A stretch of DNA of 64,000 nucleotides, from assembly GCF_003664325.1 (NCBI RefSeq), contig NZ_RCDA01000001.1, positions 124,001 to 188,000 of the forward strand, in the 5' to 3' direction. Both the position numbers and the translations under genes were made by a program. The notes below the pieces were generated by a model. The model was not told where the DNA came from, did no database searches, and saw only the letters and a list, made by a program, of their open reading frames with translations. The stretch's first letter is position 1. Every line of letters begins with the position of its first letter. Origin of the DNA: Alkalispirillum mobile. Lineage in GTDB: Bacteria > Pseudomonadota > Gammaproteobacteria > Nitrococcales > Halorhodospiraceae. Below, piece after piece: positions 25,648-34,384 of this stretch.

Positions 25648-26145
25648 ATGACCCGCAAGTTGATACGAACCTTTCGGTTAGATGATACGGACGACCACGT
25701 ATACCCCGTGGCGGCGCGCGTGGGGGAGTGGGCGGTACCCGGCGCCTTCGTCTTCCGTTTTGCCGAGCAGGATCCTGCCATCTGGACCGGGGGCCATCGT
25801 CAGGCCTTTCTGAATGGCTTCCTCGGTACCGAGAGCTTCGGATGGTCCACGTTGGTGGTGGTGGCGGAGATCGAGGATGCCGCCTACAAGACGGTGATAG
25901 AGCGGGTGGCGCACCACCTGGTCGAGGCCTACGGCGCGCCCGGGATGTCAGAGGCTCTGCCCTACGCCCGCGAAGAGGTGGAGTACGCGGCCAGCCTTTG
26001 CGCCCACCCGGTGAACACCGTGCTCTCGGTGCAGCGCCAGGCTGGTCCTTCCGGTATCGAGGAGAGTTACCGGACGTTGCGCGAGCAGGCCAACTGGGAG
26101 GGCGAGCAGGTCCGTATCTGGAAGCCGGTGGCCTCAGACGACTGA
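25648..26145 (+). CDS. DUF6505 protein
   Basis: A 165-residue soluble protein that I match to DUF6505 by its opening LIRTFRLDDTDDHVYPVAA followed by GEWAVPGAFVFRF and SFGWSTLVVVAEI. No catalytic motif stands out; conserved Trp and acidic residues suggest a small alpha/beta fold. Function unknown. It starts 31 bases after the formate dehydrogenase terminator with a CGGAG site, so it depends on readthrough or its own promoter. It is convergent with the chemoreceptor gene. Family assignment is from memory and moderately sure. Confidence 0.65.
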   Translation: MTRKLIRTFRLDDTDDHVYPVAARVGEWAVPGAFVFRFAEQDPAIWTGGHRQAFLNGFLGTESFGWSTLVVVAEIEDAAYKTVIERVAHHLVEAYGAPGMSEALPYAREEVEYAASLCAHPVNTVLSVQRQAGPSGIEESYRTLREQANWEGEQVRIWKPVASDD

Positions 26146-26165
26146 CCGGCTCCCACCAGGGCGGG

Positions 26166-28115
26166 TCAGACCTTAAAGACCCGCACCATCTGTTCCAGTT
26201 CCTCGGCCAGCTTGTTGAGGTTTTCCGCTGCCGCGCGGATTTCCTCCGAGCCGCGCGCGTTGCGGCTGGAGATGTCGTTGATGGTGTGGATACTGCGGTT
26301 CACGTCCTCGGCCACGGCGCTCTGCTCCTCCGCCGCGCTGGCAATCTGGGCGTTCATGTCATTGATGCCGGTGATCTGAGCGGCCACCTGTTCGAGGGTT
26401 TCGCCCGTGGTCGCCGCCTGGTGCACACTGTCTTCGGCCTGGCGTTGGCCGCGCTGCATTACCGCTTCGGCCCGCTCGGCGCGCGTCTGCAACTGCTCAA
26501 TAATGTCCTGAATCTGCGTGGTGGACTCGTTGGTCCGGTGGGCGAGGTTGCGGACCTCACCGGCGACCACGGCAAATCCACGCCCCTGCTCGCCGGCGCG
26601 GGCGGCTTCGATTGCCGCATTGAGGGCCAACAGGTTGGTCTGCTCCGCGATCTCGGTGATGACCTGCAGGATGGTGCCGATGTTGTCGCTGTCTTCCTTT
26701 AATTGCGCCATCACGCCGCTGGCATCGCGCACTTCCTCGGCCAGAGTGCGGTTGCTGTCAATGGCGCGGGCCATCATTTGCCGGCCCTCTCCCGCCTGAT
26801 TGCTCGCCCGGTGGGCGCTATCCGCTGCCTGTTGGGTGTTCCGCGCCACCTCCTGGACGGTGGCTGTCATCTCGTTCATGGCGGTGGCCACCTGTTCCAC
26901 CTCGCTGCGTTGGGTGGCCATGGCGTCGCCCGTGCGTGCGCTGGCGGCCATCATGTCGGTGGTGGCGGATGCGAGTTGGTGAGCGGACCGGGCGGTCTTG
27001 CTGACCAGTTCATGCAGCCGGTCCATGACGGCGTTGAAAGCTGCCGCCGTTTGCCCGATCTCATCTCGGCTTTCCACCTCAAGTCGCCGCGTGAGGTCGG
27101 CGTCGCCAGAAGCGATGTTATTCAGCCCCGCGGACAGGTGGCGTAGCGGGTTGGCGATCAGGCCGGCGTAGTAGAGTCCGAAGGCAAGCGTGACCAGGAA
27201 GGCGATCACCCAGAGAACCCACAGCATCCACCAGAGCAGTGTGACCGGCGCATAGATCTCGTCGGTGGTCTGGTCGAGGATCAGCCCCCAATTTGCACCG
27301 AAGCGGTCGTTGAAACCCTCGAGCATCACGGTGAGGCCCCATTTCTCCTCGCCGTCGCCGCTGGTGAATACCGCCCCCGGGTGGCCTTCGCCCTGTTCCA
27401 GCGGTGGGCCCATGATGGCGTAGTGGCTCATGTCGTAACCGGTCCGGTCACTGTCCTCATGGGCGAGGAGCCGGCCGGCGGCGTCGAATAGCGTGGCGCG
27501 CCCGGATTCGCCGATACGCACGCCGCCAATGCGCTCATCCAGCAGTGCCATGTCCATTTGTGCAGCGATCCACAGCGCTTCCCGTTGGCTGCCCTGGTCA
27601 ATTGGGTGGAGCAGGGTCAGGGCGCGTGGCACGCCGTCTTCGGCTCCCGGGCCGACCACGGTGGGGCCACTGTCGAGGGCGTCGGCCCAGCGCCCTTGCT
27701 GCTCCTCGGGAGCCGGTGTCCCGATGATCTCGCCGGCCGTGGCCCGGGCCTCACCCTGCGCATCGATGACCCCTATCCAGTCGAATTCGGGGAAGAGATC
27801 GCGGTACTGCTCCAGTAGATCCTCCGCCACGGCACCGCCGCCAATCGCAATCCGGCGGTCCTCCGCTACCACCCGCGCCTTGTCGCCCACCTGGAGCAGG
27901 TAGTCATCGGTTCGGGCACTGGCCTCGCTGCTCATATCAACGAGCGTCCCCTCCAGCTGGGTCTGTAGCTGCCCCTTCATCAGATGGAACGTGAAGCCGC
28001 CCATCAGCGATAGGGGAATGATGCTGGTAGTCAGCACCAGGAGGACGAGCTTCTGCTTGATGTTCAGCTTGATCAGGCGTTGCCGGAGGCTCAGATTGTC
28101 TGTCATTGGCGGCAT
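26166..28115 (-). CDS. Methyl-accepting chemotaxis protein
   Basis: A 649-residue transmembrane chemoreceptor. One helix lies at about 22-45 ([19 protein letters not shown]), followed by a periplasmic sensor domain of ~240 residues resembling a double-Cache fold ([30 protein letters not shown]). A second helix pair follows near 290-320 ([22 protein letters not shown]), then a HAMP domain and a signalling domain with the hairpin motif [20 protein letters not shown]. No C-terminal pentapeptide for CheR docking is present (it ends MVRVFKV). Ligand unknown. Alternative start ATG 28106. Confidence 0.92.
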   Translation of the reverse strand: MPPMTDNLSLRQRLIKLNIKQKLVLLVLTTSIIPLSLMGGFTFHLMKGQLQTQLEGTLVDMSSEASARTDDYLLQVGDKARVVAEDRRIAIGGGAVAEDLLEQYRDLFPEFDWIGVIDAQGEARATAGEIIGTPAPEEQQGRWADALDSGPTVVGPGAEDGVPRALTLLHPIDQGSQREALWIAAQMDMALLDERIGGVRIGESGRATLFDAAGRLLAHEDSDRTGYDMSHYAIMGPPLEQGEGHPGAVFTSGDGEEKWGLTVMLEGFNDRFGANWGLILDQTTDEIYAPVTLLWWMLWVLWVIAFLVTLAFGLYYAGLIANPLRHLSAGLNNIASGDADLTRRLEVESRDEIGQTAAAFNAVMDRLHELVSKTARSAHQLASATTDMMAASARTGDAMATQRSEVEQVATAMNEMTATVQEVARNTQQAADSAHRASNQAGEGRQMMARAIDSNRTLAEEVRDASGVMAQLKEDSDNIGTILQVITEIAEQTNLLALNAAIEAARAGEQGRGFAVVAGEVRNLAHRTNESTTQIQDIIEQLQTRAERAEAVMQRGQRQAEDSVHQAATTGETLEQVAAQITGINDMNAQIASAAEEQSAVAEDVNRSIHTINDISSRNARGSEEIRAAAENLNKLAEELEQMVRVFKV

Positions 28116-28294
28116 CTTTCCCGTATGCCCCGGGGAGCACAGGATTGGTATTATTGAAGTTGTATTGGGCCTGGCTTTATCCGGGTAACTGCCTACCCGT
28201 TACAGCTGTTATCGGCGATGGCTTGCCGAAGTTGAGCATTGCGGGCATCCACCCAACGGCCCCTTTTTACCACAGCAGCGAGCAGGGTTTATTG

Positions 28295-28576
28295 ATGTCA
28301 GACAACACTGAAGCGCTTCGCCGGATGGCGCGCGCAGTCGAAGAAGTGCTGGATGGCCCACGGGAGCATGCCGAGGTCTTCTACCGGACCCGGGCCGATG
28401 AGATCGGCGGGTTGCTGGATGCCGCCCGGGATCGCCTGCCCCGGGGGGACGCCCCCCTGGAGCCCGCGCAGCGGACGGAACATGATGCAGCCGAGTACCT
28501 GGGACAGCTCTATGCAGCCCTGGCCTCCTGGGTGCTCACCGGGGAGCCTCCACAGATAGCGGGCAGGTACCGGTAA
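28295..28576 (+). CDS. Small hypothetical protein coupled to a small export protein
   Basis: A 93-residue, charged, all-alpha protein without signal or membrane segment (MSDNTEALRRMARAVEEVLD; EIGGLLDAARDRLPRG). I do not recognise a family. ATG 28295 has GCAGGG 7 bases upstream; an upstream in-frame extension to 28106 is unsupported. Its stop TAA overlaps the ATG of the following membrane-protein gene (TAATG), so the two are translationally coupled and probably act together. Confidence 0.65.
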   Translation: MSDNTEALRRMARAVEEVLDGPREHAEVFYRTRADEIGGLLDAARDRLPRGDAPLEPAQRTEHDAAEYLGQLYAALASWVLTGEPPQIAGRYR

Positions 28577-29034
28577 TGTCGCTGTTGGAGGCCCTCTGGC
28601 AGTACGTGGTCATCTTCGTGATGGCCGCAACGCCGTGGCTCGAGTTACTGATCGTGATTCCCATTGGGGTGGCGATGGGCCTCTCACCCTTCTGGGTAGG
28701 CCTGGTGGCGTTGCTGGGAAATGCATTGCCCGTGCTGCTCATCGTGGCGGGTTGGCAGTGGTGGCTGCGTTGGCGGGGTAAGTCCGGTGCCTCGCGCCGG
28801 GCCATGAAACCCAGGGTGCAGCGGGTCTGGGACCGGTGGGGCCTGCCGGGCCTGGCCCTGTTGGGCCCGTTGGTGACAGGCATTCACCTGGCCACCGTGG
28901 CGGCGCTGTTGCTACGGTCCGAATCCCGGGCGACCATGGTCTGGATGACGCTCAGCCTGGTGGTCTGGACGGTGGGCACCACGGCGGCTGCGGTGGGTGG
29001 CGTCGAACTCTTTCACCGCTTGGCCGTTTCCTGA
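28576..29034 (+). CDS. Small multidrug export (COG2426) family membrane protein
   Basis: A 152-residue inner-membrane protein of the putative small multidrug export family (DedA-like topology). Typical are ATPWLELLIVIPIGVAMGLSPFWVGL, with an acidic residue in the first re-entrant stretch, WDRWGLPGLALLGPLVTGIHLAT with its GPLxTG motif, and the last helix VVWTVGTTAAAVGG. Transport activity for this family has not been clearly shown. The gene overlaps the preceding small gene by one base. Confidence 0.8.
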   Translation: MSLLEALWQYVVIFVMAATPWLELLIVIPIGVAMGLSPFWVGLVALLGNALPVLLIVAGWQWWLRWRGKSGASRRAMKPRVQRVWDRWGLPGLALLGPLVTGIHLATVAALLLRSESRATMVWMTLSLVVWTVGTTAAAVGGVELFHRLAVS

Positions 29035-29108
29035 CCGTTTCCGGGGGCTTGTTCCCACGGTGTCCTTAAGGGCATTCTGTCCGCCGGATAGATCACTTAG
29101 GATCAGTG

Positions 29109-29531
29109 ATGCACTTTCAACAGACACGACACAGCTTTTTCACCTGCGGTCGGGGCACCCTGGAAGTCACGGAAACGGTGGCCGAGGATGTTCAGCGGGC
29201 CGGCGTGTTGAGCGGGTTGGCCCACGTCTTCCTGCACCACACCAGTGCCTCGCTGATGTTGTGCGAAAACGCCGATCCATCGGTGCGCCGCGACCTGGAG
29301 CGGTACTTCGGCCGTCTGGTGCAGGATGGTGATCCGATGTTCGAGCACCGGGTGGAGGGGGCGGACGATATGGCGGCCCATGTGCGCTCGGTACTCACGC
29401 ATAACGATCTGACCATCCCCATCGCCAACGGGCGCTTGGCCCTTGGCACCTGGCAAGGCATCTACCTCTGGGAGCACCGGTACCAGGGACACGAGCGCAA
29501 GGTCACGGTCAGTGTGCAGGGGATGCGCTGA
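29109..29531 (+). CDS. yjbQ: YjbQ (UPF0047) family protein
   Basis: A 140-residue trimeric-fold cytosolic protein of the YjbQ family, some members of which have weak thiamine-phosphate synthase activity. Conserved elements are VFLHHTSASL (metal-binding His pair), ENADPSVRRDL, ADDMAAHVRSVLTHNDLTIPI with two more His residues, and GTWQGIYLWEHR. ATG 29109 follows AGGA by 6 bases; a GTG at 29106 is less likely. It stands alone before tRNA-Ser. Confidence 0.9.
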   Translation: MHFQQTRHSFFTCGRGTLEVTETVAEDVQRAGVLSGLAHVFLHHTSASLMLCENADPSVRRDLERYFGRLVQDGDPMFEHRVEGADDMAAHVRSVLTHNDLTIPIANGRLALGTWQGIYLWEHRYQGHERKVTVSVQGMR

Positions 29532-29563
29532 CCGCTCCCGGTCGGCGACGGTACCGCGGGGCA

Positions 29564-29592
29564 TTGCAACGCACCGGCAAGTGGTTTACTCT
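29564..29592 (+). promoter_or_regulatory. Predicted promoter of tRNA-Ser
   Basis: TTGCAA (29564-29569) and TACTCT (29587-29592) are 17 bases apart. A GC-rich stretch after the -10 (TTGCGCCC) is the discriminator type seen in stable-RNA promoters under stringent control. The tRNA begins about 33 bases after the expected start. Confidence 0.6.
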
Positions 29593-29631
29593 TTGCGCCC
29601 TGTCGCCGGTTGGCGGCAGCAGCAAGTCAGC

Positions 29632-29722
<91 letters not shown>

Positions 29723-29729
29723 ATTCATT

Positions 29730-29742
29730 CCCCCCCCCCCCC
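29730..29742. repeat. Homopolymer of 13 C
   Basis: An uninterrupted run of thirteen C residues followed by GGG, 9 bases downstream of the encoded CCA of tRNA-Ser, in the gap before the convergent aldehyde oxidoreductase operon. It could be genuine slippage-prone DNA or a sequencing artefact. Confidence 0.85.
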
Positions 29743-29790
29743 GGGTTTATCCCCTGTTTGAGTGCGTGCGGCGTTCCATGTGCGCCTGAA

Positions 29791-30105
29791 TTACCCCCCG
29801 CCGCGTTGGAACCGGTGTTCAAATGCCTTCAGGAAGGCATCACGTTGCGGCTGGCTGACCCCGGTGAAGGTGATCGTTACATGGCTGGCCGGCAAGTGCA
29901 GTCTGCCCAGGTGCCGGTCGGGCAGGGCCTCCACCCGTACGTGGACTTTTCCCGTGGAGTCGTCTCCCGCCTCGAGGGCCCCGGCGCCTGCCGGTTGCCA
30001 GGGCGTTGGCGCGGGCAGCGCCTTCACGCCGGCCAGCAAGGCTGGCGGGCGCAGTCCCATCTGTTTGCGCACCACGCTGGGGCCGGGTGCGGCCGGGTCA
30101 GCCAC
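29791..30105 (-). CDS. Small unrecognised last gene of the aldehyde oxidoreductase operon
   Basis: About 104 residues from GTG 30105, which overlaps the end of the MoaD-like gene by 8 bases (GTGGCTGA); ATG 30141 (116 residues, 44-base overlap) or ATG 30060 are alternatives. I do not recognise the family. The visible pattern is a Pro/Ala-rich N-terminus, then a compact domain with VRVEALPDRHLGRLHLPASH and a C-terminal RDAFLKAFEHRFQRGGG, i.e. a strand-rich core followed by an aromatic/basic helix ending in Gly-Gly-Gly. As the fifth gene after Fe-S, catalytic, FAD and MoaD-like genes it may be a maturation factor for the W/Mo pterin; this is inference. Confidence 0.6.
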   Translation of the reverse strand: MADPAAPGPSVVRKQMGLRPPALLAGVKALPAPTPWQPAGAGALEAGDDSTGKVHVRVEALPDRHLGRLHLPASHVTITFTGVSQPQRDAFLKAFEHRFQRGGG

Positions 30106-30367
30106 CGGCGATAGGGGGCCAGACGGCGACCACGTCACCATCCCTCAGCACCGGTTTGTCGCGGTCCTCCGGGTTCACGTAAACGCCGTTGAGCAATATG
30201 AGGTGCGCCAACTCCCGGGGCACGTCCAGCTGGTCAATCAACGCGTGGGGGCTGGTGTCGCCCGGTAAATCCAGCAGCGCGCCCTCGTGGGGGGGGACTC
30301 CGTCCGGCATACGGTCGGAGAGGCTGGCATACAGTTTGACCTGGATCTTCATTGGCAGCGCATCCAT
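30098..30367 (-). CDS. MoaD/ThiS-like ubiquitin-fold sulfur carrier
   Basis: An 89-residue beta-grasp protein: IQVKLYASLSDRMP at the start, LLNGVYVNPEDRDKPVLRDGDVVAVWPPIAGG at the end, with the terminal Gly-Gly needed for thiocarboxylation. It probably serves dithiolene formation for the tungsto- or molybdopterin of the adjacent aldehyde oxidoreductase, as a dedicated MoaD paralogue. The ATG at 30367 overlaps the stop of the upstream FAD protein (TGATG) with AGGAGG about 10 bases before; an internal Met at 30352 is an alternative. No separate moaE is in the window. Confidence 0.88.
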   Translation of the reverse strand: MDALPMKIQVKLYASLSDRMPDGVPPHEGALLDLPGDTSPHALIDQLDVPRELAHLILLNGVYVNPEDRDKPVLRDGDVVAVWPPIAGG

Positions 30368-31653
30368 CAGGCGGGCGCCTCCTTTGGGCTAGGGCGACCG
30401 ATGGCCTGGGTACAGCCCAGATAAGCCTCCATCAGGCGTGTGGGGTCGGCTTCCAGGCGTTCCTTCCATTTGCCAAGGCGCACCTGCCCCTCAATGAGTC
30501 CGCGTAGCACCCCCACATGTTCTGTGAGCCCCAGGCTGTTCGCCCCGACAATGGTGTCGTCCTGAAATTGCAGGCGGAGGTAGCGGAAACGCTCCCGGTC
30601 GAGCAGGGCGGTGCTGTCACCGCCTTCCACGCCCTGCCACTGCCCGAAAGAGGTGGAGATCAGGCCCAGGGTATCCAGTACGTTCATCAGGAGACTGCCA
30701 TGGTAGTGGCGGGTCCGGCCTGCCATGTTGCTGGCAGCAACCTGGCCGTGGTCCACGGAGGTCGGTTGGACGGCGTGTACCGACCAGCCCCCGGTGGAGA
30801 AGTCGGGCCCCTGGGCCACGTCACCCGCAGCGAAGACGTCCGGCAGGGTTGTCTGCAGCCGGTTATCCACCCGGATGCCCTGATCTACTTCAATGCCGGA
30901 ACCGCCCAGGTAATCGGTATTGCTGCGGACACCGGCGGAGACGATGACCAGGTCAGCCGGGAGCGCATCGCCGTTCCCCAGCTCGACCGCCAATGGGTGT
31001 CCGCCGGGCGGCCCTTCCGCCACTCCGGTTACCGTCTCGCTGGTGCGTACGGCTACGCCACGGGATTCGCACCAGCGGCGGATCAAATCGCCCGCGTCCG
31101 CGTCCATCATCCGCGGGACCATGCGGTCGCCCTGTTCCACTACGGTCAGCCGGGTGCCCCGCGTGACCAACGCCTCAAGAATGATCGAGCCGATGAAACC
31201 GGCACCGATCAGGACCACGCGGGCGTCGCGTCGGGCCCGCTGGAGGATGGCGCGGGCATCGGCCAGGGTCCAGCAGGTGTGGACGCCCTCCCTGTCCATG
31301 CCGGGTAGGGGCGGAATCACGGGGCTGGAGCCGGTAGCCAGCAGCAGGCGGTCGTACGTCAATGTCCGGCCATCCGAGAGATGGGCCTCGTGGCCTGCCG
31401 TGTCCAGCCTGTTCACTGCCCCTTCAACGATCTCGATGCCCAGCCGGTCGAAGTGGTCCTGCTGCTTGCGCAGCCAGGTGCCCGACTCCGGTATCTGCTC
31501 CACCAGGTAGTAGGGGATCGCCATGCGGGAGTAGGGGGGCGCCGGTTCCCGGGTCAGCAGCTTGATGTCGGCCTGCGGATCCAGCTTGCGCAGGCGCTCA
31601 GCAGCCACCACACCGGCGGGACCGGCGCCGACTATCACGTGTTGCATGCTCAC
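30367..31653 (-). CDS. FAD/NAD(P)-binding subunit of the aldehyde oxidoreductase system
   Basis: A 428-residue pyridine-nucleotide disulfide oxidoreductase-type flavoprotein. It has an N-terminal FAD site VGAGPAGVVAAERLRKLDP, a second dinucleotide site VVLIGAGFIGSIILEALV for NAD(P)H, and the DVFAAGDVAQGPD FAD-binding motif; no redox CxxxxC disulfide is present. In the Aromatoleum-type AorABC complex an FAD subunit of this size links the W-enzyme to NAD+; the gene order here is the same, so the equivalent role is likely. Coupled by TGATG to the MoaD-like gene. Confidence 0.85.
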   Translation of the reverse strand: MSMQHVIVGAGPAGVVAAERLRKLDPQADIKLLTREPAPPYSRMAIPYYLVEQIPESGTWLRKQQDHFDRLGIEIVEGAVNRLDTAGHEAHLSDGRTLTYDRLLLATGSSPVIPPLPGMDREGVHTCWTLADARAILQRARRDARVVLIGAGFIGSIILEALVTRGTRLTVVEQGDRMVPRMMDADAGDLIRRWCESRGVAVRTSETVTGVAEGPPGGHPLAVELGNGDALPADLVIVSAGVRSNTDYLGGSGIEVDQGIRVDNRLQTTLPDVFAAGDVAQGPDFSTGGWSVHAVQPTSVDHGQVAASNMAGRTRHYHGSLLMNVLDTLGLISTSFGQWQGVEGGDSTALLDRERFRYLRLQFQDDTIVGANSLGLTEHVGVLRGLIEGQVRLGKWKERLEADPTRLMEAYLGCTQAIGRPSPKEAPA

Positions 31654-31667
31654 TCTCCCACGCTACT

Positions 31668-33518
31668 TTAAAGGCGCAGCCGTTTACGGGTTTCATCGGT
31701 GACCCGGCCATCGGTTGTCCAGCCGCGGACCCGGTAGTACTCGGGCAACATCTTGCCCAGGTCATTCGCCCGACCCTTCGCGGGGCCTACCTTGGCCGCC
31801 TCTTTGAGGAGCCGCTTCGGCAGCGTATCGTCGGCCCCGGTGAGGCCGGCCCGGAGGTTGAAGTCCCGCTCCAGGTTCCAGATCCGCTCCCCCATCTCCA
31901 GCAGCCGATCGGTGTTCCAGCCCCCGCCACAGGCGGCATCGATCTGCGGGGCGATATCATCCGGCGTCCAAGCGAAGGTGGTGAAGATGCACAGCCCGGA
32001 GGAGTCCACCATGGCGGCCGCATCCTGGAAGGCCTTCACCAGCTCCGGCTTGCCGTCGGTGGCGAGCGGATCGGTCTTTTCGGGAATACCCAGAACCTCT
32101 GAGGACACGGTGTAGCCGCGCAAGTGGCAGGCGCCACGATTGGAGGTGGCATAGGCCAGCCCCATGCCCTGGATGCCCCTTGGGTCATAGGCGGGGAATT
32201 CCTGGCCTTTCACCGTCATGGACAGGTCCGGCTGGCCGTACTTCTCGCAAAGCCGCTTGGAGCCCAACCCCAGGTCCTTGCCAAAGCCTTCACCGGAGGC
32301 CACCAGCTCCGCGCACCGGCTAAGCGCCTCGGCGGAGCCGAAGTGCAGGGCGAGGCCCTCTGTGTCCCGATCGGTAATGGCGCCGGCTTCGTACAGCTCC
32401 ATTGCGGCAGCCACCGTGGCCCCGAAGGAGATGGGGTCGAAACCGTCCTCGTTGCACAGGAAGTTGGCGTAGGTGAGGGCCTCCAGGTCATCCACCCCGG
32501 TATCGGAGCCCAAGGCCCAGGCCGCCTCGTACTCCAGACCACCGGAGTTGCCCCAGTACCTGGGCTTGTGCTCCACGGTGAAATGGCCGTTGTCGATCCG
32601 GCTGATCCGGCCGCAGGCGATGGTGCAACCGAAGCAGGCGGCGTTCGTAGTGAGATTGGGCCGCTGGTCGGTGCTGCGCGGCTCATGCATCGCTTCGCCG
32701 GAAATCTTGTGCGCCCCCTCGAACTGGACCTCGCGCATGTTCCGAGTGGGCATCGCGCCCATCTCGTTGATGACATTCATCAGCACCTGGGTGCCGTAGG
32801 TTGGAAGCCCCTGGCCGGTGACCTCGTTGTCGGCCAGCACCTTCTTCCCCTGTTCCGTGGCCTGCAGAAAGCGCATGGGGTCGTGGATGTTGCCCACCCC
32901 CCGGGTGCCACGCACCGCGACGGCCTTCAACCCTTTGGCGGCCATGACCGTGCCCACGCCGGAGCGGCCGGCCGCCCGGTGGAGGTCGTTGATGACCCCC
33001 GCGTACAAACAACCGGCCTCCGCCGAACGTCCGACGCAGGCGATGCGCAGTTCCGGGTCCTGGTGCATGCGGTGCAGTTCCGCATCCGCGTCCCACACCG
33101 TTTTACCCCAGAGGGTGTCCGCCGGGCGCAATTCGGCCTTTTCATTCTCGAGGTACAGGTAGACCGGGGTGGGGGAGGCGCCCTCAAAGATGATCATGTC
33201 CCAACCGGCCATCTTGATCTCGGCGCCGATGAAGCCGCCGGAATTGGAACAGGCGATGGCGCCGGTCAGCGGACTCTTGGTCACAACGGAGTAGCGGCCG
33301 CCAGTAGAGGCCATGGTCCCGGTCAGCGGACCGGTCGCCATTATCAGCTTGTTCCCCGGCCCGAGGGCGTCACAGGCCGGGTCGATCTCCTCATATAGGT
33401 ACTTGCTGGCCAGCCCGCGTTGTCCCAGGTAGTCCCGCGCCCACTCCATGTTGAGGGGTTCGGAGCCGACCGTCCCGTCAGTCAGGTTTACCCGCAATAG
33501 TTTTCCTGCCCAGGCCAT
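31668..33518 (-). CDS. Tungsten/molybdenum aldehyde ferredoxin oxidoreductase family catalytic subunit
   Basis: A 616-residue AOR-family enzyme oxidising aldehydes to acids, or the reverse, with a bis-pyranopterin W or Mo centre and one [4Fe-4S] cluster. It shows the cluster motif CFGCTIAC plus the later SSGLC, the pterin-binding segments GGRYSVVTKSPLTGAIACSN and RGIQGMGLAYATSNRGACHL, and a C-terminal PEYYRVRGWTTDGRVTDE. ATG 33518, with GGGAGGGCAG upstream, is used; the open frame extends further but over the Fe-S gene. It has the size of AorB of the Aromatoleum-type complex. Substrate is not known; a benzoyl-CoA-reductase-like BamB role is less likely given the neighbours. Confidence 0.92.
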   Translation of the reverse strand: MAWAGKLLRVNLTDGTVGSEPLNMEWARDYLGQRGLASKYLYEEIDPACDALGPGNKLIMATGPLTGTMASTGGRYSVVTKSPLTGAIACSNSGGFIGAEIKMAGWDMIIFEGASPTPVYLYLENEKAELRPADTLWGKTVWDADAELHRMHQDPELRIACVGRSAEAGCLYAGVINDLHRAAGRSGVGTVMAAKGLKAVAVRGTRGVGNIHDPMRFLQATEQGKKVLADNEVTGQGLPTYGTQVLMNVINEMGAMPTRNMREVQFEGAHKISGEAMHEPRSTDQRPNLTTNAACFGCTIACGRISRIDNGHFTVEHKPRYWGNSGGLEYEAAWALGSDTGVDDLEALTYANFLCNEDGFDPISFGATVAAAMELYEAGAITDRDTEGLALHFGSAEALSRCAELVASGEGFGKDLGLGSKRLCEKYGQPDLSMTVKGQEFPAYDPRGIQGMGLAYATSNRGACHLRGYTVSSEVLGIPEKTDPLATDGKPELVKAFQDAAAMVDSSGLCIFTTFAWTPDDIAPQIDAACGGGWNTDRLLEMGERIWNLERDFNLRAGLTGADDTLPKRLLKEAAKVGPAKGRANDLGKMLPEYYRVRGWTTDGRVTDETRKRLRL

Positions 33519-33520
33519 GG

Positions 33521-34057
33521 TTACTGCCCTCCCGTCGGAGCGGGGTTGTAGGTCTGAACGGGCTTCCCGCTTGGTGTCTTGGTAGCCGTTGGTTGGGGAC
33601 GGGGCGCCTGGTATGCCCAGGCCCGCATCCGCTCCAGCCCGGCGGTATCCGCCGGTACCCAGGTAATGGCCCCGGTGGGGCAGGCTTTGGCACACCAGGG
33701 GTCGCCGCCGCAAAGGTCGCACTTGGCCACCTTCCCGGTCGCCTCCTCGTAGTTCACCGTGCCGAAGGGGCAGGCGATAGTGCACACCTTGCAGCCGACA
33801 CAGACATCTTCGTCCACCACTTTGGCGCCGGTCTGGAGGTCCACGGTGATGGCCTCCACCGGGCAGCTGTGCATGCACCAGGCCTCGTCACACTGAGTGC
33901 AGGTGTAGGGGGCGAAGCTGCCCTCCTCGTGAAAGGTGAACACCTTGATTCTGGAGCGTGCCGGGTTAAAGGCACCGGTGTTCTCGTAGGAACAGGCCAT
34001 CTCGCACTGCAGGCAACCCGTGCAGAGGGCGGGCTCCAGTTTCAGGACATGCTGCAT
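33521..34057 (-). CDS. Four-cluster ferredoxin subunit of the aldehyde oxidoreductase
   Basis: A 178-residue DmsB/HycB-like protein carrying four sets of Cys: CTGCLQCEMACSYEN, CTQCDEAWCMHSCPV, CVGCKVCTIACPFG and CDLCGGDPWCAKACPTG. The C-terminal 40 residues are a Pro/Thr-rich tail. It would pass electrons between the W/Mo subunit and the FAD subunit, as AorA does. ATG 34057 has GGAGGGGAG upstream; longer starts are unsupported. First gene of the five-gene minus-strand operon; its stop lies 2 bases before the catalytic gene's ATG. Confidence 0.88.
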   Translation of the reverse strand: MQHVLKLEPALCTGCLQCEMACSYENTGAFNPARSRIKVFTFHEEGSFAPYTCTQCDEAWCMHSCPVEAITVDLQTGAKVVDEDVCVGCKVCTIACPFGTVNYEEATGKVAKCDLCGGDPWCAKACPTGAITWVPADTAGLERMRAWAYQAPRPQPTATKTPSGKPVQTYNPAPTGGQ

Positions 34058-34340
34058 GGCTCTCCCCTCCGATGATGCGATGGAGCGACCGGCAGGTTTC
34101 CGTTGTGCAACATAAACGGGCCGCAAAACGGCTGCGGTCACTCCAGAAGAATGGAATAGGCCGGGGGGAAGTCAAGGTGCGGGAAGGACCGCAAGGAAGC
34201 CGTTGGCTGTACGTTTCCGCACTGCAGCAATTTTTAACGGCCCTCGGCGATACGAAGGCGTCATTCGCAGCGTTGGGTGGACCACTCCCCGACGGGGGCG
34301 ACGGCGCCTGCCAGGCCCCGGTAGAATATTCAGGAAATGC

Positions 34341-34368
34341 TTGACACGGCAGACCACAGGTCTATTCT
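34341..34368 (+). promoter_or_regulatory. Predicted sigma-70 promoter of folE
   Basis: Perfect TTGACA (34341-34346) and TATTCT (34363-34368) separated by 16 bases, about 65 bases before the folE ATG. The operator-like palindrome at 34368-34384 covers the expected start of transcription. Confidence 0.7.
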
Positions 34369-34384
34369 GTACAACTCTTGTACA
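34368..34384. promoter_or_regulatory. Operator-like palindrome TGTACAA-CTC-TTGTACA
   Basis: A perfect 7-bp inverted repeat with 3-base centre; it can also be read as two self-complementary TGTACA hexamers 5 bases apart. Overlap with the folE -10 and start site suggests repressor binding. It is not a TyrR box, which has the form TGTAAA-N6-TTTACA, though similar in style. The regulator is unknown. Confidence 0.6.

Noticed and set aside
33519-33878. In-frame upstream extension of the aldehyde oxidoreductase gene
   Set aside because: It overlaps the four-cluster ferredoxin gene in another frame; the ATG at 33518 has a good ribosome site and matches the family N-terminus MAWAGKLLRVNLTDG.
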